This document shows, piece after piece, positions 16,174 to 25,752 of a stretch of 40,794 nt of DNA (its first letter is position 1; every line of letters begins with the position of its first letter). Below the pieces are notes generated by a model. It searched no databases. It saw nothing but the letters and a program-made list of their open reading frames with translations, and was not told the DNA's origin. Both the position numbers and the translations under genes were made by a program. The stretch spans positions 1-40,794 of the forward strand of contig WGAX01000209.1 of NCBI GenBank assembly GCA_015494595.1. Direction: 5' to 3'. This stretch comes from Nitratiruptor sp. (GTDB lineage: Bacteria; Campylobacterota; Campylobacteria; Campylobacterales; Nitratiruptoraceae).

Positions 16174-18016
16174 TTATCGAGCTATTCTCTTGAGATGAAG
16201 TTTTTTCACTCTCTTGGGAAGTTATAGTCACTCTTTTTTGCTTATCTTTAAAAACGACTTTATACCTCTCATAGCCACCCTCTTGCATCACATTTGTAAT
16301 AAACTCCTCTATATTCGGATGTAAAGGGAGTGCCATAGAAGAGGTAAAATGCATATAGAGATGGTTGTGATGCCAATTAATATTCACAGTAGTATCTGGC
16401 AGCTTTAGAGTAAGGGTTTGGCGACGGGGAATTTCAAACTGCTCCCCTACATCTATCAAATCACTCTCGTGAGATTGCAAAAAAGTATCACCAGAGCCAC
16501 TCTGTTTAAAGCTATCTTGATTGTTTTGATTATTGGAGAGTGGAGCTGATGAGAGAGCACTATTTTCTTGTAAAAAGGAAAGTATATGCTCTTGGCTCTC
16601 TCTCTCTTGTAATGAAGGTCTTTTCTCTTCCATGGTAAAACCCTTTAGTTTTTTATTCTCTGGTTGCAATTGCATTCTATGAGGAGTATTTGCCTGTACT
16701 CCTAAATGTCTTTTGTGTGCCAGTCTCTCTTGCGGTTGTATAGGATGAAGGGTATTAATCTGCACTCCTAAATGCTTTTTATGTGCCAGCGTTCTTTGCG
16801 GTTGTATTGGATGCTGCATAGGGGCTTCTACCCCTCTTTTGGAGAAAACTTGATCTCCCAAAAATCTTGGCTGCTCCTCTTTTTTCTTGTTATATACCAA
16901 AGGATCTTGCAGCTTCTCTTGCATTTCACTCTTTTTATGCAACTCTTGTTGCATAGAGAAATCTTCTAAAAACTCCCCACTCTTTTTTGTTACGCTTTTT
17001 TTATCCTTTTGCTCTTCAATTTTAGCCTCTCCAGATAGCTGCAACTCCCTAGCTCTTTTATCATCCACAACTTGCTTTGTAAAATTTTTCTGCACACTTT
17101 CATAATGGAAACTTTTTTCTCTTTTTCCAACTTTACTATCTTCAATCCTTATTACCTCTTTATGCTCCTTGCTATGTACACTATATATTCCGTTTATTTG
17201 TGCAGCTAGTATGTAAGGGGGCATATTTTTGCTATCTTCCTGACCCTTATCTACTCTATTTTCAGGAATTTTTAGGGTATTACTTTTTAGATCTCTTTTT
17301 AGAGAGGGCGTTGGATTGCTTAATACTTTAGCAACTCCAGGATCCTTCTTAGAGAGAAAAAAAGTTTTATTCAACGAGAGTTTGGTTAAAGTGGGTATAA
17401 CTTTTTTGCTTTTTAATGGAGTATGTGCCAAAAGAGGGAGCTTTTTTATGAGTGCTTTTGTTGAGATATTTTTTACTTCTTGATGATGAAGCTCTTTAAA
17501 AGAAGTATTGTGCTTTACTGCAACCTCTTGCAAGGAAAACTGCGTAGGAGGCAAATAATTTTTTTTCTTCTTTTTTATTTTTATGGGTGATAAAAGATCT
17601 ATTTTCTGCTTTGCACTATTTTGGAGTGGAAAAATATCCAAAGAAGAGGAGATACTCTTTTGTAGAGGAGCAAACTTTGCTTTTTTTATGCTAGCTTGTA
17701 CAAAATTATAAGAAGAGCTCTTTTGATCTATCTGCCGTAAAGAGGAGAGATGCCTTTTTTCCTCCCCGTTACCATAATAAAGATGCTTGAGGACAAATGG
17801 AAATTGACTCTTTGCATGAAGCAAAAAGTTGGAGTTTGATACATTCGTAGTCTCAAACTTCGGTGTATAAAGAGCCTTTGGACTAAAGCTCTCTTGTAAA
17901 AAATCTTGTAAAAGTGTAGAAAAGAGGCTCTTTTGTGCTGCCTCTTCTTGAAAGGAGGTTGTAGCTACTGGCATCTTGGTATTAAGGTTTTTTAGCAAAA
18001 AATCAAAAAGAATCAT
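16160..18016 (-). CDS. fliK: FliK-like hook-length control protein
   Basis: FliK measures hook length and triggers the FlhB switch. The 618-residue protein fits its architecture: a long, low-complexity, Lys/Ser/Gln-rich N-terminal ruler region and a compact C-terminal domain (about 530-600). The C-terminal part has the Flg_hook-type pattern LTLKLPDTTVNINW, MHFTSSMALPL and a final beta segment. The N-terminal ruler contains a 22-residue tandem repeat at residues 402-453. Sequence conservation is low, as usual for FliK, so the call rests on architecture and position. It overlaps fliA by 4 bp and the TPR gene by 14 bp. Confidence 0.8.
   Translation of the reverse strand: MILFDFLLKNLNTKMPVATTSFQEEAAQKSLFSTLLQDFLQESFSPKALYTPKFETTNVSNSNFLLHAKSQFPFVLKHLYYGNGEEKRHLSSLRQIDQKSSSYNFVQASIKKAKFAPLQKSISSSLDIFPLQNSAKQKIDLLSPIKIKKKKKNYLPPTQFSLQEVAVKHNTSFKELHHQEVKNISTKALIKKLPLLAHTPLKSKKVIPTLTKLSLNKTFFLSKKDPGVAKVLSNPTPSLKRDLKSNTLKIPENRVDKGQEDSKNMPPYILAAQINGIYSVHSKEHKEVIRIEDSKVGKREKSFHYESVQKNFTKQVVDDKRARELQLSGEAKIEEQKDKKSVTKKSGEFLEDFSMQQELHKKSEMQEKLQDPLVYNKKKEEQPRFLGDQVFSKRGVEAPMQHPIQPQRTLAHKKHLGVQINTLHPIQPQERLAHKRHLGVQANTPHRMQLQPENKKLKGFTMEEKRPSLQERESQEHILSFLQENSALSSAPLSNNQNNQDSFKQSGSGDTFLQSHESDLIDVGEQFEIPRRQTLTLKLPDTTVNINWHHNHLYMHFTSSMALPLHPNIEEFITNVMQEGGYERYKVVFKDKQKRVTITSQESEKTSSQENSSINVKV
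16660..16813 (-). repeat. 66-bp in-frame tandem repeat inside fliK
   Basis: Two full 22-codon units (16748-16813 and 16682-16747) and a partial third copy beginning at 16681 lie in frame in the FliK ruler region. Each full unit encodes HPIQPQ followed by LAHK(K/R)HLGVQ and a short linker; the partial copy begins HRMQLQPE. The starts of the three copies are exactly 66 bp apart. Copies differ at several bases, so it is an older duplication. Changes in copy number would lengthen or shorten the ruler. Confidence 0.85.
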
Positions 18017-18648
18017 AACTGCTCCAAATCTTTTAAAATAGTTTTAAGCTTTTTAATAGCTTGCGACTTTATCTGCGATACTCTAGATTGTGATATACCA
18101 AGCGCAGCTGCAATCTCTTTGGGCTCACGCTCCTCAAAAAAAAACATCTGCAAAGTTTTACGCTCTTTTTCACTCAACTGCTCCATCGCTTCAAAAATCT
18201 TATCGCCAATTTGCGCATTAAGCGCCTGCTCCTCTGGACCAATATCATTACTCACCATTATATCAATCAGACGTAAGGAGCTATCCTCTCCCCCCAACGC
18301 CTTCTCCATACTAATCATTATCGCCAAATTTGACAGAGGAATATCTTTGCCCTCTTCCTTCTCTTTTTTTATCTTTTCTCGCATACTACGAGGCATAATA
18401 TGCAAACTTCTTAGATAATCGAGTATTTCTCCTCTTATCTTAATATAGGCATAGGTTGAAAACTGCGCTTTTGACTCATCAAATTTGTCAATTGCCTTTA
18501 TTAAACCGATAATTCCCGTATTTACAAGCTCATCAAACTCAATACCCGCATCGCGAGGAAGCTTAAAAAATATTTTGGAAGCAACCTTTTTTACCAAAGG
18601 TGTATTATCCAAAATCATCTGCTGTTTTTGCTCTTTACTTATCTTCAT
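18013..18648 (-). CDS. fliA: Flagellar sigma factor FliA (sigma-28)
   Basis: FliA directs RNA polymerase to late flagellar and chemotaxis promoters. I chose the ATG at 18648, which gives 211 residues beginning MKISKEQ. The frame stays open to a TTG at 18687, but its purine-rich stretch is too close to serve well. Region 2 is clear (GIEFDELVNTGIIGLIKAID, FSTYAYIKIRGEILDYLR). Region 4 ends in a helix-turn-helix, EIAAALGISQSRVSQIKSQA. There is no long region 1.1, as expected for this group. It follows flhG by 2 bp and overlaps fliK by 4 bp. A strong match to its promoter consensus lies upstream of the chemotaxis operon here. Confidence 0.94.
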   Translation of the reverse strand: MKISKEQKQQMILDNTPLVKKVASKIFFKLPRDAGIEFDELVNTGIIGLIKAIDKFDESKAQFSTYAYIKIRGEILDYLRSLHIMPRSMREKIKKEKEEGKDIPLSNLAIMISMEKALGGEDSSLRLIDIMVSNDIGPEEQALNAQIGDKIFEAMEQLSEKERKTLQMFFFEEREPKEIAAALGISQSRVSQIKSQAIKKLKTILKDLEQL

Positions 18649-18650
18649 TG

Positions 18651-19496
18651 TTAGCTTTTTCCCATAAAATGAAAAAGTTTTTGCCAAAACCTCTCTTGAC
18701 TTTTTGGCTCAATTTTTAACTCCTCTTTGCAAATTTGGCGTATACTCTTTGTATAGGCATCTTTTGGATAACTCTTTGCTATAAGCTCCTTTTTCTTGAC
18801 CGCTGTTTTCAAGTTATCGGTATAAGGTAATACTCCTAACAGATCCACATCTATATCTAAAAACTTATTGACAGAGATTTGTAACTTGCTAAATGTCAGT
18901 GTACCCTCCTCCCTATCTCTACACATATTCACAACAATTTTGAAGCTCTCATATCCATACATATTATACATCGATTTTATCAGAGCATAAGCATCCATCA
19001 ATGCTGTGGGTTCTGGTGTAGTTATTATATACGATTTACTAGAAGCCCTCAAAAAAGCTGCCACTTTCTCATCGATCCCTGCTCCTGTATCAATAATAAT
19101 ATAGTCATAATTTTTTGATACTGCATCCAACTGCGCAATAACCGTTTGCATAGGCATATCATCCATCTCATAGAGCTCATCCAAACCAGAAAAGCCCAAA
19201 AGCGCATCAAAAGCATACGCTTTTTGAATAATATTTTCAATCCTCTCACCCATAAAAAGATGTTTCATATTCTTTACAGGATCCAAATCCAAAAAGAGAT
19301 GAATATTTGCCATACCTATATCTGCATCTATCAATAGCACCTTTTTTTTAAACTCTTGCGCTAGGATGTAGGAGAAATTGAGAGCAAAATTGGTCTTTCC
19401 TACCCCCCCTTTTCCACTGGCTATGGTAATAAATTTACTATTATGGATCCCATTTTTTGATACTAGCGCTCGTAATCCACTTGCTTGATCAATCAT
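18651..19496 (-). CDS. flhG: FlhG (YlxH/FleN), MinD-type ATPase controlling flagellar number
   Basis: FlhG is a MinD/ParA-type ATPase that limits flagellar number and regulates FlhF. The 281-residue protein begins with the signature MIDQASGLRAL, the N-terminal helix known to stimulate FlhF GTPase. A deviant Walker A follows (SGKGGVGKT, ending at residue 35), then DADIGMANIHLFLDL and DTGAGID. The C-terminus has a basic, amphipathic-looking end suitable for membrane contact. It lies between flhF and fliA, with a 4-bp overlap with flhF. Confidence 0.95.
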   Translation of the reverse strand: MIDQASGLRALVSKNGIHNSKFITIASGKGGVGKTNFALNFSYILAQEFKKKVLLIDADIGMANIHLFLDLDPVKNMKHLFMGERIENIIQKAYAFDALLGFSGLDELYEMDDMPMQTVIAQLDAVSKNYDYIIIDTGAGIDEKVAAFLRASSKSYIITTPEPTALMDAYALIKSMYNMYGYESFKIVVNMCRDREEGTLTFSKLQISVNKFLDIDVDLLGVLPYTDNLKTAVKKKELIAKSYPKDAYTKSIRQICKEELKIEPKSQERFWQKLFHFMGKS

Positions 19497-20665
19497 ATAC
19501 TCTCACCTAATATATAGTTGGCAACTCTTTCTGGATTAAGAATGCGTATATCTTCTGGAACTTTTTGTCCTGTACTAATAAATGAAAGAGGAATATTACT
19601 TTTGATAGGAAGATTTAACAAAATTCCGGGCTTATGGGTCTCATCAATTTTTGTAAAAAATATATCATTAATGGGAAAAAAGGTTCTATATCTATTAACA
19701 ATCTCTAACGCTTCCGAATTTTTATAGTTGCAGCTTATGACCAAAGTAATCTCCATAAAGTCACTTCCACTCCCTAAAATCTCCTTCATCTCCCCAAGTC
19801 GCCAGTAATCGTAATGGCTACGTCCCACTGTATCAATAAGCACTACATCTAAGCCGTTAAGATTTTGCAAAGTTTTCTTAAGATTTTTAGAATCTGTAAT
19901 GGCATAAAAAGGGATATTAAGAATATTGGAAAAGGATCGGGCTTGCTGAATAGCGCCTATTTTAAAGGTATCTATACTAATGACAGCAATTTTGAGTTTT
20001 TGATTAATAACCAGCTCTGAAGCAATTTTAAAAAGATTTGTAGTTTTGCCTACTCCTGTGGGACCGACAAAAGCAATCACTTTAAAAGAGCCCTTTTGAA
20101 TCTTTAAAGGTCCTTTAAATCTAATCTTTTTCTCTATTGCATTTACTAATGCCTCTTTAAAAAAGGAGGTATTAAGATCAAATTTATTGGCATCTATATC
20201 AAAACCGCAAGACTCCTTTACAAGTTGCTTGGCAATTTTGGGATCCACATCCTTTTTTAATAGAAGTTTTATTAAATCAAGAGCATCCCCTGTAAATTCT
20301 GTAAACTCCTTAGCGAAATCCAAAGGAGTCTGAATAGAGGTATGAGGAGGAAGCTCTGGTGTATTACCACTCTTTTCAAGAATAGCTTTTTTAAGAGGCT
20401 CGATCTTTTTATCAATCATCTCCTCAATTTTCTCTAAAAAGCGATCAATCTCTTCGCTTTTCTCCTCCTTTGCCAAAATATCTAAAAAACCCTCATCTGG
20501 ATCAGGTACTTGAATAAAGAGTGAATACTTCTTCTTTTTTAAAAATGGAAGAACTCCTGTCTCATTGACCTCATAACTTATAATTTTAACATCCTCACCA
20601 TACTCTTTTTTTGCTTGAATAATAAGCTCATCAAGGTCATTTCCCTCATACTTAATTATTTCCAT
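19493..20665 (-). CDS. flhF: FlhF, SRP-type GTPase for polar flagellar placement
   Basis: FlhF is an SRP-family GTPase that marks the pole for flagellar assembly. I chose the ATG at 20665 over the adjacent TTG at 20668, giving 390 residues. The N-terminal B domain is charged and variable. The NG domain carries the P-loop GPTGVGKTT (201-209), a DTFKIGAIQQ segment and the switch DTVGRSHYD. The guanine-specificity region is FFTKIDETHKPG. It overlaps flhA by 14 bp and flhG by 4 bp, in the order flhA-flhF-flhG-fliA common in polar flagellates. Confidence 0.95.
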   Translation of the reverse strand: MEIIKYEGNDLDELIIQAKKEYGEDVKIISYEVNETGVLPFLKKKKYSLFIQVPDPDEGFLDILAKEEKSEEIDRFLEKIEEMIDKKIEPLKKAILEKSGNTPELPPHTSIQTPLDFAKEFTEFTGDALDLIKLLLKKDVDPKIAKQLVKESCGFDIDANKFDLNTSFFKEALVNAIEKKIRFKGPLKIQKGSFKVIAFVGPTGVGKTTNLFKIASELVINQKLKIAVISIDTFKIGAIQQARSFSNILNIPFYAITDSKNLKKTLQNLNGLDVVLIDTVGRSHYDYWRLGEMKEILGSGSDFMEITLVISCNYKNSEALEIVNRYRTFFPINDIFFTKIDETHKPGILLNLPIKSNIPLSFISTGQKVPEDIRILNPERVANYILGESI

Positions 20666-22736
20666 CAAACTCTACCTTGGCAATTATATTCAATTTTGTT
20701 TTGGGCTCAATCTCATTATAAGAGAGTACCGCTACATTGGACAAATAGGGCTCTAGCAATTTATAAACATATCTTCGTACATTTGTGGAGGTTAGCAAGA
20801 CTGGCGTTCTTTGATGCACGATAAATTTTTCTAAATTACTATTAATTTGCACTATAAATTTTTGTAGCTTCACAGGATCTAAAGGAGGAAGATTACCGTT
20901 GTACTCTTTTATCTTCTCATACAGATACTCTTCACTCCTATTTCCCAGCGTCATTGCATACAGCACTCCATCTTTTACATACAAAGAGGTAATAAGCCGA
21001 GAAAGGGACTCCCTGACTAACTCCGTTAAAATATCTGTATCGGTGGTTTTATGCACATTATCTGATAACGACTCAATAATTGTCAATAAATCTTTTATAG
21101 GGATATGCTCTTTGAGAAGATTTTGCAAAACTCTATGCAAAATAGAGTAGCTTACCTGCTCAGGTACCAACTCTTTTACGATAGGATAGCGTTTTGCCAA
21201 AGCCTCTACAAGCTCTTTTGTCTCACTTCTGCCAAGAATCTCATAAGAGTGCGCCTTGATAACTTCAGAAAGATGCGTAATGATAACGGTAGGAATATCC
21301 ACTACCGTGTATCCTAATATCTTAGCCTGCTCCTTTTTACTCTCATCGATCCAGTAAGCTTTGAGACCAAATGTTGGCTCTGTCGTCTCTATACCATCAA
21401 TTTTCCCCTTGCTGCTTCCTGTATCAATTGCTAAAAATTTTCCTGGATAGACCTCTCCTCGCGCCACCTCTACCCCGCGAATCAATATGCGATACTCACC
21501 AGAGCCCAGCTCTAAATTATCTTTGATATGAATAAGAGGGATAATAATACCCAGATCCTTGCTCAACTGTTTTCGCAATGATTTAATACGCTTAATCGTC
21601 TCTCCTCCCTGTCCCTCATCTACTAAAGGGATCAGTCCATAGCCTATCTCAAAGGCGATTGTCTCAGGCTGCACAACAAAATCCTCTTCCTCCTCTTCAC
21701 TCTCTTGAAGGATCTCTTGTGCTTTTTGCTCCGCCTCTTTTGTCTCTTTACGATGCAGCTCTATTTGCATCATATATGCAGTCAACGCCAACAAAGAAGC
21801 TAAAATAGTAAAAGGCACAAAAGGCATCCCGGGTACTAATCCCATTACCAACAGCGCCCCTGCACTCATATAAAGTGCCTTAGGATACCCAGTAAGCTGT
21901 GCAAAGATCTCTTTTCCAAGATTCTCCTCAGAGACTGCTCTTGTAACCATCAAACCGGCAGCCGTGGAGGTGATAAGAGAGGGGATCTGGCTTACTAATC
22001 CATCACCAACCGTTAAAATTGTAAAATTTGCAGTAGCTGTAGCAAGATCCATATGGTGTTGTGCCATTCCTATTGCAATACCCCCTATAATATTGATAAG
22101 TGTAATAATAATTCCTGCTACAGCATCACCACGAATAAATTTGCTCGCTCCATCCATCGCTCCATAAAAATCTGCCTCTTTGGCAATCTCTTCTCTTCTT
22201 CTTCGTGCCTCCTCCTCATCAATCAATCCAGCACTTAAATCGGCATCAATCGCCATCTGCTTTCCAGGCATCGCATCAAGGGTAAACCGTGCTCCTACTT
22301 CACTAATACGCTCTGTTCCTTTGGTAATCACAATAAAATTTATCGTTACAAGTACTACAAAAACAATAATTCCTACAATATAGTTTCCCCCCACCACATA
22401 CTGTCCAAAACTCTCTATTAGCTTTCCTGCAGCATCTGGCCCTTCGTGACCATGTAAAAGGATTCTTCTAGTGGTTGCAACATTCAAAGAGAGTCTAAAA
22501 AGTGTAGCAATCAAAAGAAGGGAGGGAAAAGCAGAAATTTGCAAAGGATTAGTCACATATACAGAAGCCATTAACATTACCATAGAAAGGGTAATAGAGG
22601 TCGTTAAGAGAAGATCCAGCAAAAAAGGGGGTACTGGTAGTACCATTGAGCCAAGTATTGCCAATATTAAAACGACAACAATGGCATCCGAATGCTTATT
22701 AATCTTTGTAAAAACGAGCTCTAACGCCTTACTCAT
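20652..22736 (-). CDS. flhA: Flagellar export gate protein FlhA
   Basis: FlhA forms the nonameric ring that receives export substrates and couples export to proton flow. The 694-residue protein has about eight N-terminal membrane segments within residues 1-330. The conserved FHIPEP-family loop includes GTERISEVGARFTLDAMPGK followed by MAIDADLSAGLIDEEEAR. The long cytoplasmic domain contains LIPLVDEGQGGE and YPIVKELVPEQVS. Length is normal. It overlaps the flgJ-like gene by 4 bp. Confidence 0.97.
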   Translation of the reverse strand: MSKALELVFTKINKHSDAIVVVLILAILGSMVLPVPPFLLDLLLTTSITLSMVMLMASVYVTNPLQISAFPSLLLIATLFRLSLNVATTRRILLHGHEGPDAAGKLIESFGQYVVGGNYIVGIIVFVVLVTINFIVITKGTERISEVGARFTLDAMPGKQMAIDADLSAGLIDEEEARRRREEIAKEADFYGAMDGASKFIRGDAVAGIIITLINIIGGIAIGMAQHHMDLATATANFTILTVGDGLVSQIPSLITSTAAGLMVTRAVSEENLGKEIFAQLTGYPKALYMSAGALLVMGLVPGMPFVPFTILASLLALTAYMMQIELHRKETKEAEQKAQEILQESEEEEEDFVVQPETIAFEIGYGLIPLVDEGQGGETIKRIKSLRKQLSKDLGIIIPLIHIKDNLELGSGEYRILIRGVEVARGEVYPGKFLAIDTGSSKGKIDGIETTEPTFGLKAYWIDESKKEQAKILGYTVVDIPTVIITHLSEVIKAHSYEILGRSETKELVEALAKRYPIVKELVPEQVSYSILHRVLQNLLKEHIPIKDLLTIIESLSDNVHKTTDTDILTELVRESLSRLITSLYVKDGVLYAMTLGNRSEEYLYEKIKEYNGNLPPLDPVKLQKFIVQINSNLEKFIVHQRTPVLLTSTNVRRYVYKLLEPYLSNVAVLSYNEIEPKTKLNIIAKVEFDGNN

Positions 22737-23011
22737 CGACTCTGCTTTTCATACTCTTTAACAGCCTTTTGGATATACTCTTTGAGCCCTAGCTGATCAC
22801 TTTGCGTAATCGTTTTTGCTAATTGCATATCTACCAAATCGAGATAGAGCCTTGAGGCAAAAGAGTTACTCATTAAAGGGGCGGTAGGTAAACTTTTGCG
22901 CACCTCTTTTAAAAAAAGATGTACAAACTCCTCCTCCACCGCTTCACTTGCTCTATTTAAAGTTTTAATTTGTGAAAGTTGGGCAAGATCCCAATAGCTC
23001 TGTATCTGCAT
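22733..23011 (-). CDS. flgJ: FlgJ-type rod-binding (rod cap) protein, no muramidase domain
   Basis: This 92-residue protein matches only the N-terminal rod-binding half of FlgJ: EAVEEEFVHLFLKEVRKSLP, then YLDLVDMQLAKTITQSDQLGL. The peptidoglycan-hydrolase half found in enterobacteria is missing, as in many other groups, so rod penetration of the wall needs another enzyme. I chose the ATG at 23011, not the GTG just before it, because AGGAAG lies six bases upstream. It follows flgI by 8 bp and overlaps flhA by 4 bp. Confidence 0.92.
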   Translation of the reverse strand: MQIQSYWDLAQLSQIKTLNRASEAVEEEFVHLFLKEVRKSLPTAPLMSNSFASRLYLDLVDMQLAKTITQSDQLGLKEYIQKAVKEYEKQSR

Positions 23012-23019
23012 CACTCTTC

Positions 23020-24144
23020 CTACATTATGATTATTTTTGCGTGCAACTTCCCAGCTTTTTTGATCGCTTCAATAATAGCGATCAAATCTCTTGGCGATAC
23101 ACCCAAATCATTAAGAGCTTTTACAAGATCTCTTAAAGAGGGTGAGTTTATGGGAAAAATTCTACCATTTTCCTCTTCTACCGTTGTAGTAACTTTTTGC
23201 GTCTTTACTGTCTTTCCACCGCTAAGAGGATTTGGTTGGGAGACTTGAGGCTTCTTTTGGACAGTCACATAAATATTGCCATGGGAGATATATACAGGGG
23301 TGTCAATTTTTATATCACCACTCATAACAACAGTCCCTGTACGCTCATAAATCACAATCTTAGGCTCATTTACAGTTTTAACAGGAAGATTAAGAATAGA
23401 AGAGATAAATTTCACTTTATCTGGCATTGTGGTAGCAGGGAAAAAAACCTTAATGCTCGATGCATCTTCAGCATAGGCTAGCGTATCTTTAAAATGGTTA
23501 TTGATGGTATCTACTATATTTTTGGCCAGCTCAAAGCTTGGATGTTTGAGGGTAAGTGTGACAAACTTTTGTGCATCAAAACTGTAAGGAAGGTCTCGCT
23601 CTATAATTGCCCCATTGGGGATAATGCCCGTGGTAGTAAAGTTTTTGCTAACTTTGCCTCCCCTATTGGATTCTGTATAGCCTCCTCCTGTGGAGACTGG
23701 ACCTTGAGCAAAAGCATATATCTTTTTATCGGGACCAAAAAGGGGAGTGCGAATTAAAACACCATTGCCTATATCTTTTGCATCCCCCATCGAAGAGACT
23801 GTCACATCTACCACCATCCCACTCTTTGCAAAAGGGGGGAGTTTTGCTGTTACTATAACTGCTGCTGCATTTTTAGTCTTTACATCCTTTGGATTGATAT
23901 GGATCCCCATCTTTTTGAGCATATTAGCAATACTTAAAAGGGTAAATTTCGTTGTGGTACCATCTCCACTCCCCTGCAATCCAACCACAATACCATAACC
24001 TGTAAGGTAGTTCTCTCTAACGCCTAAAACATTAACCTCATCACCAATCTTTACTTCAACCGCTATAAGATCGAGAAAAAATATCGCTAGAAGGAGAAAT
24101 ATACGAAGCAAGAGACTACCCCTCTTTATGCACTCTATTTGCAT
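23020..24144 (-). CDS. flgI: Flagellar P-ring protein FlgI
   Basis: FlgI builds the P ring around the rod in the peptidoglycan layer. The product (up to 374 residues) has a signal peptide and the strongly conserved mature start with NVLGVRENYLTGYGIVVGLQ and GTGDGT-like GSGDGT. It continues through KNAAAVIVTAKLPPFAKSG and ends in DLVKALNDLGVSPRDLIAII. The ATG at 24144 has a weak ribosome-binding site. A TTG 11 codons downstream has a better AGAGGGG stretch and would still leave a good signal peptide, so the start is uncertain. It lies after flgH. Confidence 0.95.
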   Translation of the reverse strand: MQIECIKRGSLLLRIFLLLAIFFLDLIAVEVKIGDEVNVLGVRENYLTGYGIVVGLQGSGDGTTTKFTLLSIANMLKKMGIHINPKDVKTKNAAAVIVTAKLPPFAKSGMVVDVTVSSMGDAKDIGNGVLIRTPLFGPDKKIYAFAQGPVSTGGGYTESNRGGKVSKNFTTTGIIPNGAIIERDLPYSFDAQKFVTLTLKHPSFELAKNIVDTINNHFKDTLAYAEDASSIKVFFPATTMPDKVKFISSILNLPVKTVNEPKIVIYERTGTVVMSGDIKIDTPVYISHGNIYVTVQKKPQVSQPNPLSGGKTVKTQKVTTTVEEENGRIFPINSPSLRDLVKALNDLGVSPRDLIAIIEAIKKAGKLHAKIIIM

Positions 24145-24169
24145 TGAATTCTTTTATATTATATTATAA

Positions 24170-24850
24170 CTAAAAAGGCCAGATTTTCATAATGAAGTTA
24201 GCAAGCCAACCTGGTTTTTGGGTAGTATTTAAAAAGCCCTTTCCATTATACTCTACATACATATCAGAAATTTTGGAAGAGTCTATAGTATTATCTGGAG
24301 TAATATCTTGAGGATGAATAATACCAGAGATTTTGAGATATTGGGTATCGTTATTGATTTTGAGATACTTTGCTCCCACTATAAAAAGATTGCCATTTGG
24401 ATAGACCTTAATCACCCTTGCACTAATTTTTGCCAATAGCCTTGCACTCCTATTGGTCCCCCCTTTGCCCTGAAAAGCATTAGTACTTTGTTGATTAAAT
24501 CCCACAAGTGTCTCCCTTTTTGCTACCTTTTTATCCATAACTGTAGGAGCTGGGACAGCAAGATTGAGTTTATTAGTACGCTGTGCTTTGGTATTTGTAG
24601 AGCCTGTACCTCGTAAATTTTCATTAATAAGAATTGTTACTATATCTCCTACATTATATGCCTTTGCATCGCTAACCAAGTTATCATAACCCGTATACAA
24701 AGAGCCTGGTGCTTGATATTTTGGCTTTGGCATAAGTCTTTGTTTAGGGGTAAATTTTGGTGGAGTTGTGGAGACAAGCTCTTTTTGAGCACATCCGGTT
24801 GCAAATATCAGTATACAAACTGCACAACACCATTTGAGACAACTCTGCAT
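24170..24850 (-). CDS. flgH: Flagellar L-ring lipoprotein FlgH
   Basis: FlgH builds the L ring in the outer membrane. The 226-residue protein has a lipoprotein signal peptide with the lipobox FATGC (Cys20 lipidated). The mature part has the FlgH hallmarks YNVGDIVTILINENLRGTGS, RLLAKISARVIKVYPNGNLF and GIIHPQDITPDNTI. It overlaps the upstream flgA by 43 bp in another frame and precedes flgI. Presence of FlgH and FlgI shows a Gram-negative envelope. Confidence 0.96.
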   Translation of the reverse strand: MQSCLKWCCAVCILIFATGCAQKELVSTTPPKFTPKQRLMPKPKYQAPGSLYTGYDNLVSDAKAYNVGDIVTILINENLRGTGSTNTKAQRTNKLNLAVPAPTVMDKKVAKRETLVGFNQQSTNAFQGKGGTNRSARLLAKISARVIKVYPNGNLFIVGAKYLKINNDTQYLKISGIIHPQDITPDNTIDSSKISDMYVEYNGKGFLNTTQKPGWLANFIMKIWPF

Positions 24851-25752
24851 CGAAGTACCTTATTTGAAGATATGTTTTTGACTCGTATTATATCACCTAC
24901 TCTTCCATTTTGCAGAGCCAAACCTAAAAGCTCAATAGTAATAGCACCCCTTTTATAAACAATTTTGACACTCTTTCTTCTTTTTACTTCATAATTTGGC
25001 TCTACCATATAGCGCTTAATTACTTGATTGATCTTAATTGCCCGTTTTGCTACTGCACCAACGACTTGCAAAGGAGTAAGATACTCTTGAGCCGAATTTC
25101 TTAAACGAACTCTCTTTTTTGCAATAGCCTGGGGCTCAATGATCTCTCCCTTTGCAATATCCCTTTTTGCCACGGCTGCATCAATAAAACGCTGTAAAAA
25201 AAGAGTAGCCCTAAGACTCTTTACTCTTTTTTTACCATCAAAAATTGTAACTTTTAGATAGAGATGATAAAAACTCTCAGAGGTTGGCACTATATGCAAG
25301 TGATAACTGCCGCTTTGCAAAGGCATACTCTTAAAAGAGAGAGCAACTTTCTCTATAGCTACATCTTTATATCTTCTCTTCACAAACTGCTCTATAGCCT
25401 TTAAAAGCATTGCTCTAGTAATCTCGCTGGCTCTGCTCTCTATTTTCACCAAAGAGCCAACTATGCTAACCTTTTGTATATCAATTAGATTATTTTTGAG
25501 AATCTTCTCTATCTCTGCCTTGTTAATAACCCCATCACTTCGAGACTCTGCATCAATTGGCAAAGAGGAGAGAAATGCAGCAATATGAGAATTGGAATCT
25601 TCAATCTTGGCAATATCTGACAACAGGAGTTTAGGCTTATTGATAACACTCTCTTGTAAAATAATCCTACTTTGCGCTATCAAAGTGGCAGCTAAAAAAG
25701 CTACAAAGAGTAGCTTAAGACTTAAGGTTTGCAACAGTTCGCAGCATCTCAT
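24808..25752 (-). CDS. flgA: P-ring assembly chaperone FlgA
   Basis: FlgA is a periplasmic chaperone for FlgI assembly into the P ring. The 314-residue product has an export signal (hydrophobic at about residues 10-26), a variable N-terminal half and a C-terminal SAF-type domain with VAKRDIAKGEIIEPQAIAKK. The final beta segment contains KIVYKRGAITIELLG and the GRVGDIIRVKN motif shared by the family. It overlaps flgG by 38 bp and flgH by 43 bp; a start a few codons further in is possible. Confidence 0.9.
   Translation of the reverse strand: MRCCELLQTLSLKLLFVAFLAATLIAQSRIILQESVINKPKLLLSDIAKIEDSNSHIAAFLSSLPIDAESRSDGVINKAEIEKILKNNLIDIQKVSIVGSLVKIESRASEITRAMLLKAIEQFVKRRYKDVAIEKVALSFKSMPLQSGSYHLHIVPTSESFYHLYLKVTIFDGKKRVKSLRATLFLQRFIDAAVAKRDIAKGEIIEPQAIAKKRVRLRNSAQEYLTPLQVVGAVAKRAIKINQVIKRYMVEPNYEVKRRKSVKIVYKRGAITIELLGLALQNGRVGDIIRVKNISSNKVLRCRVVSNGVVQFVY

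Noticed and set aside
18649..18687. Longer FliA starting at TTG 18687
   Set aside because: It would add 13 unconserved residues inside flhG, and its purine-rich stretch lies too close to the TTG; the ATG at 18648 fits the family better.
24145..24169. Repeated TATAAT sequence as a promoter for flgI
   Set aside because: The gap is 25 bp of A/T bases with no room for a leader, and no -35 box was seen; more likely AT-rich spacer.
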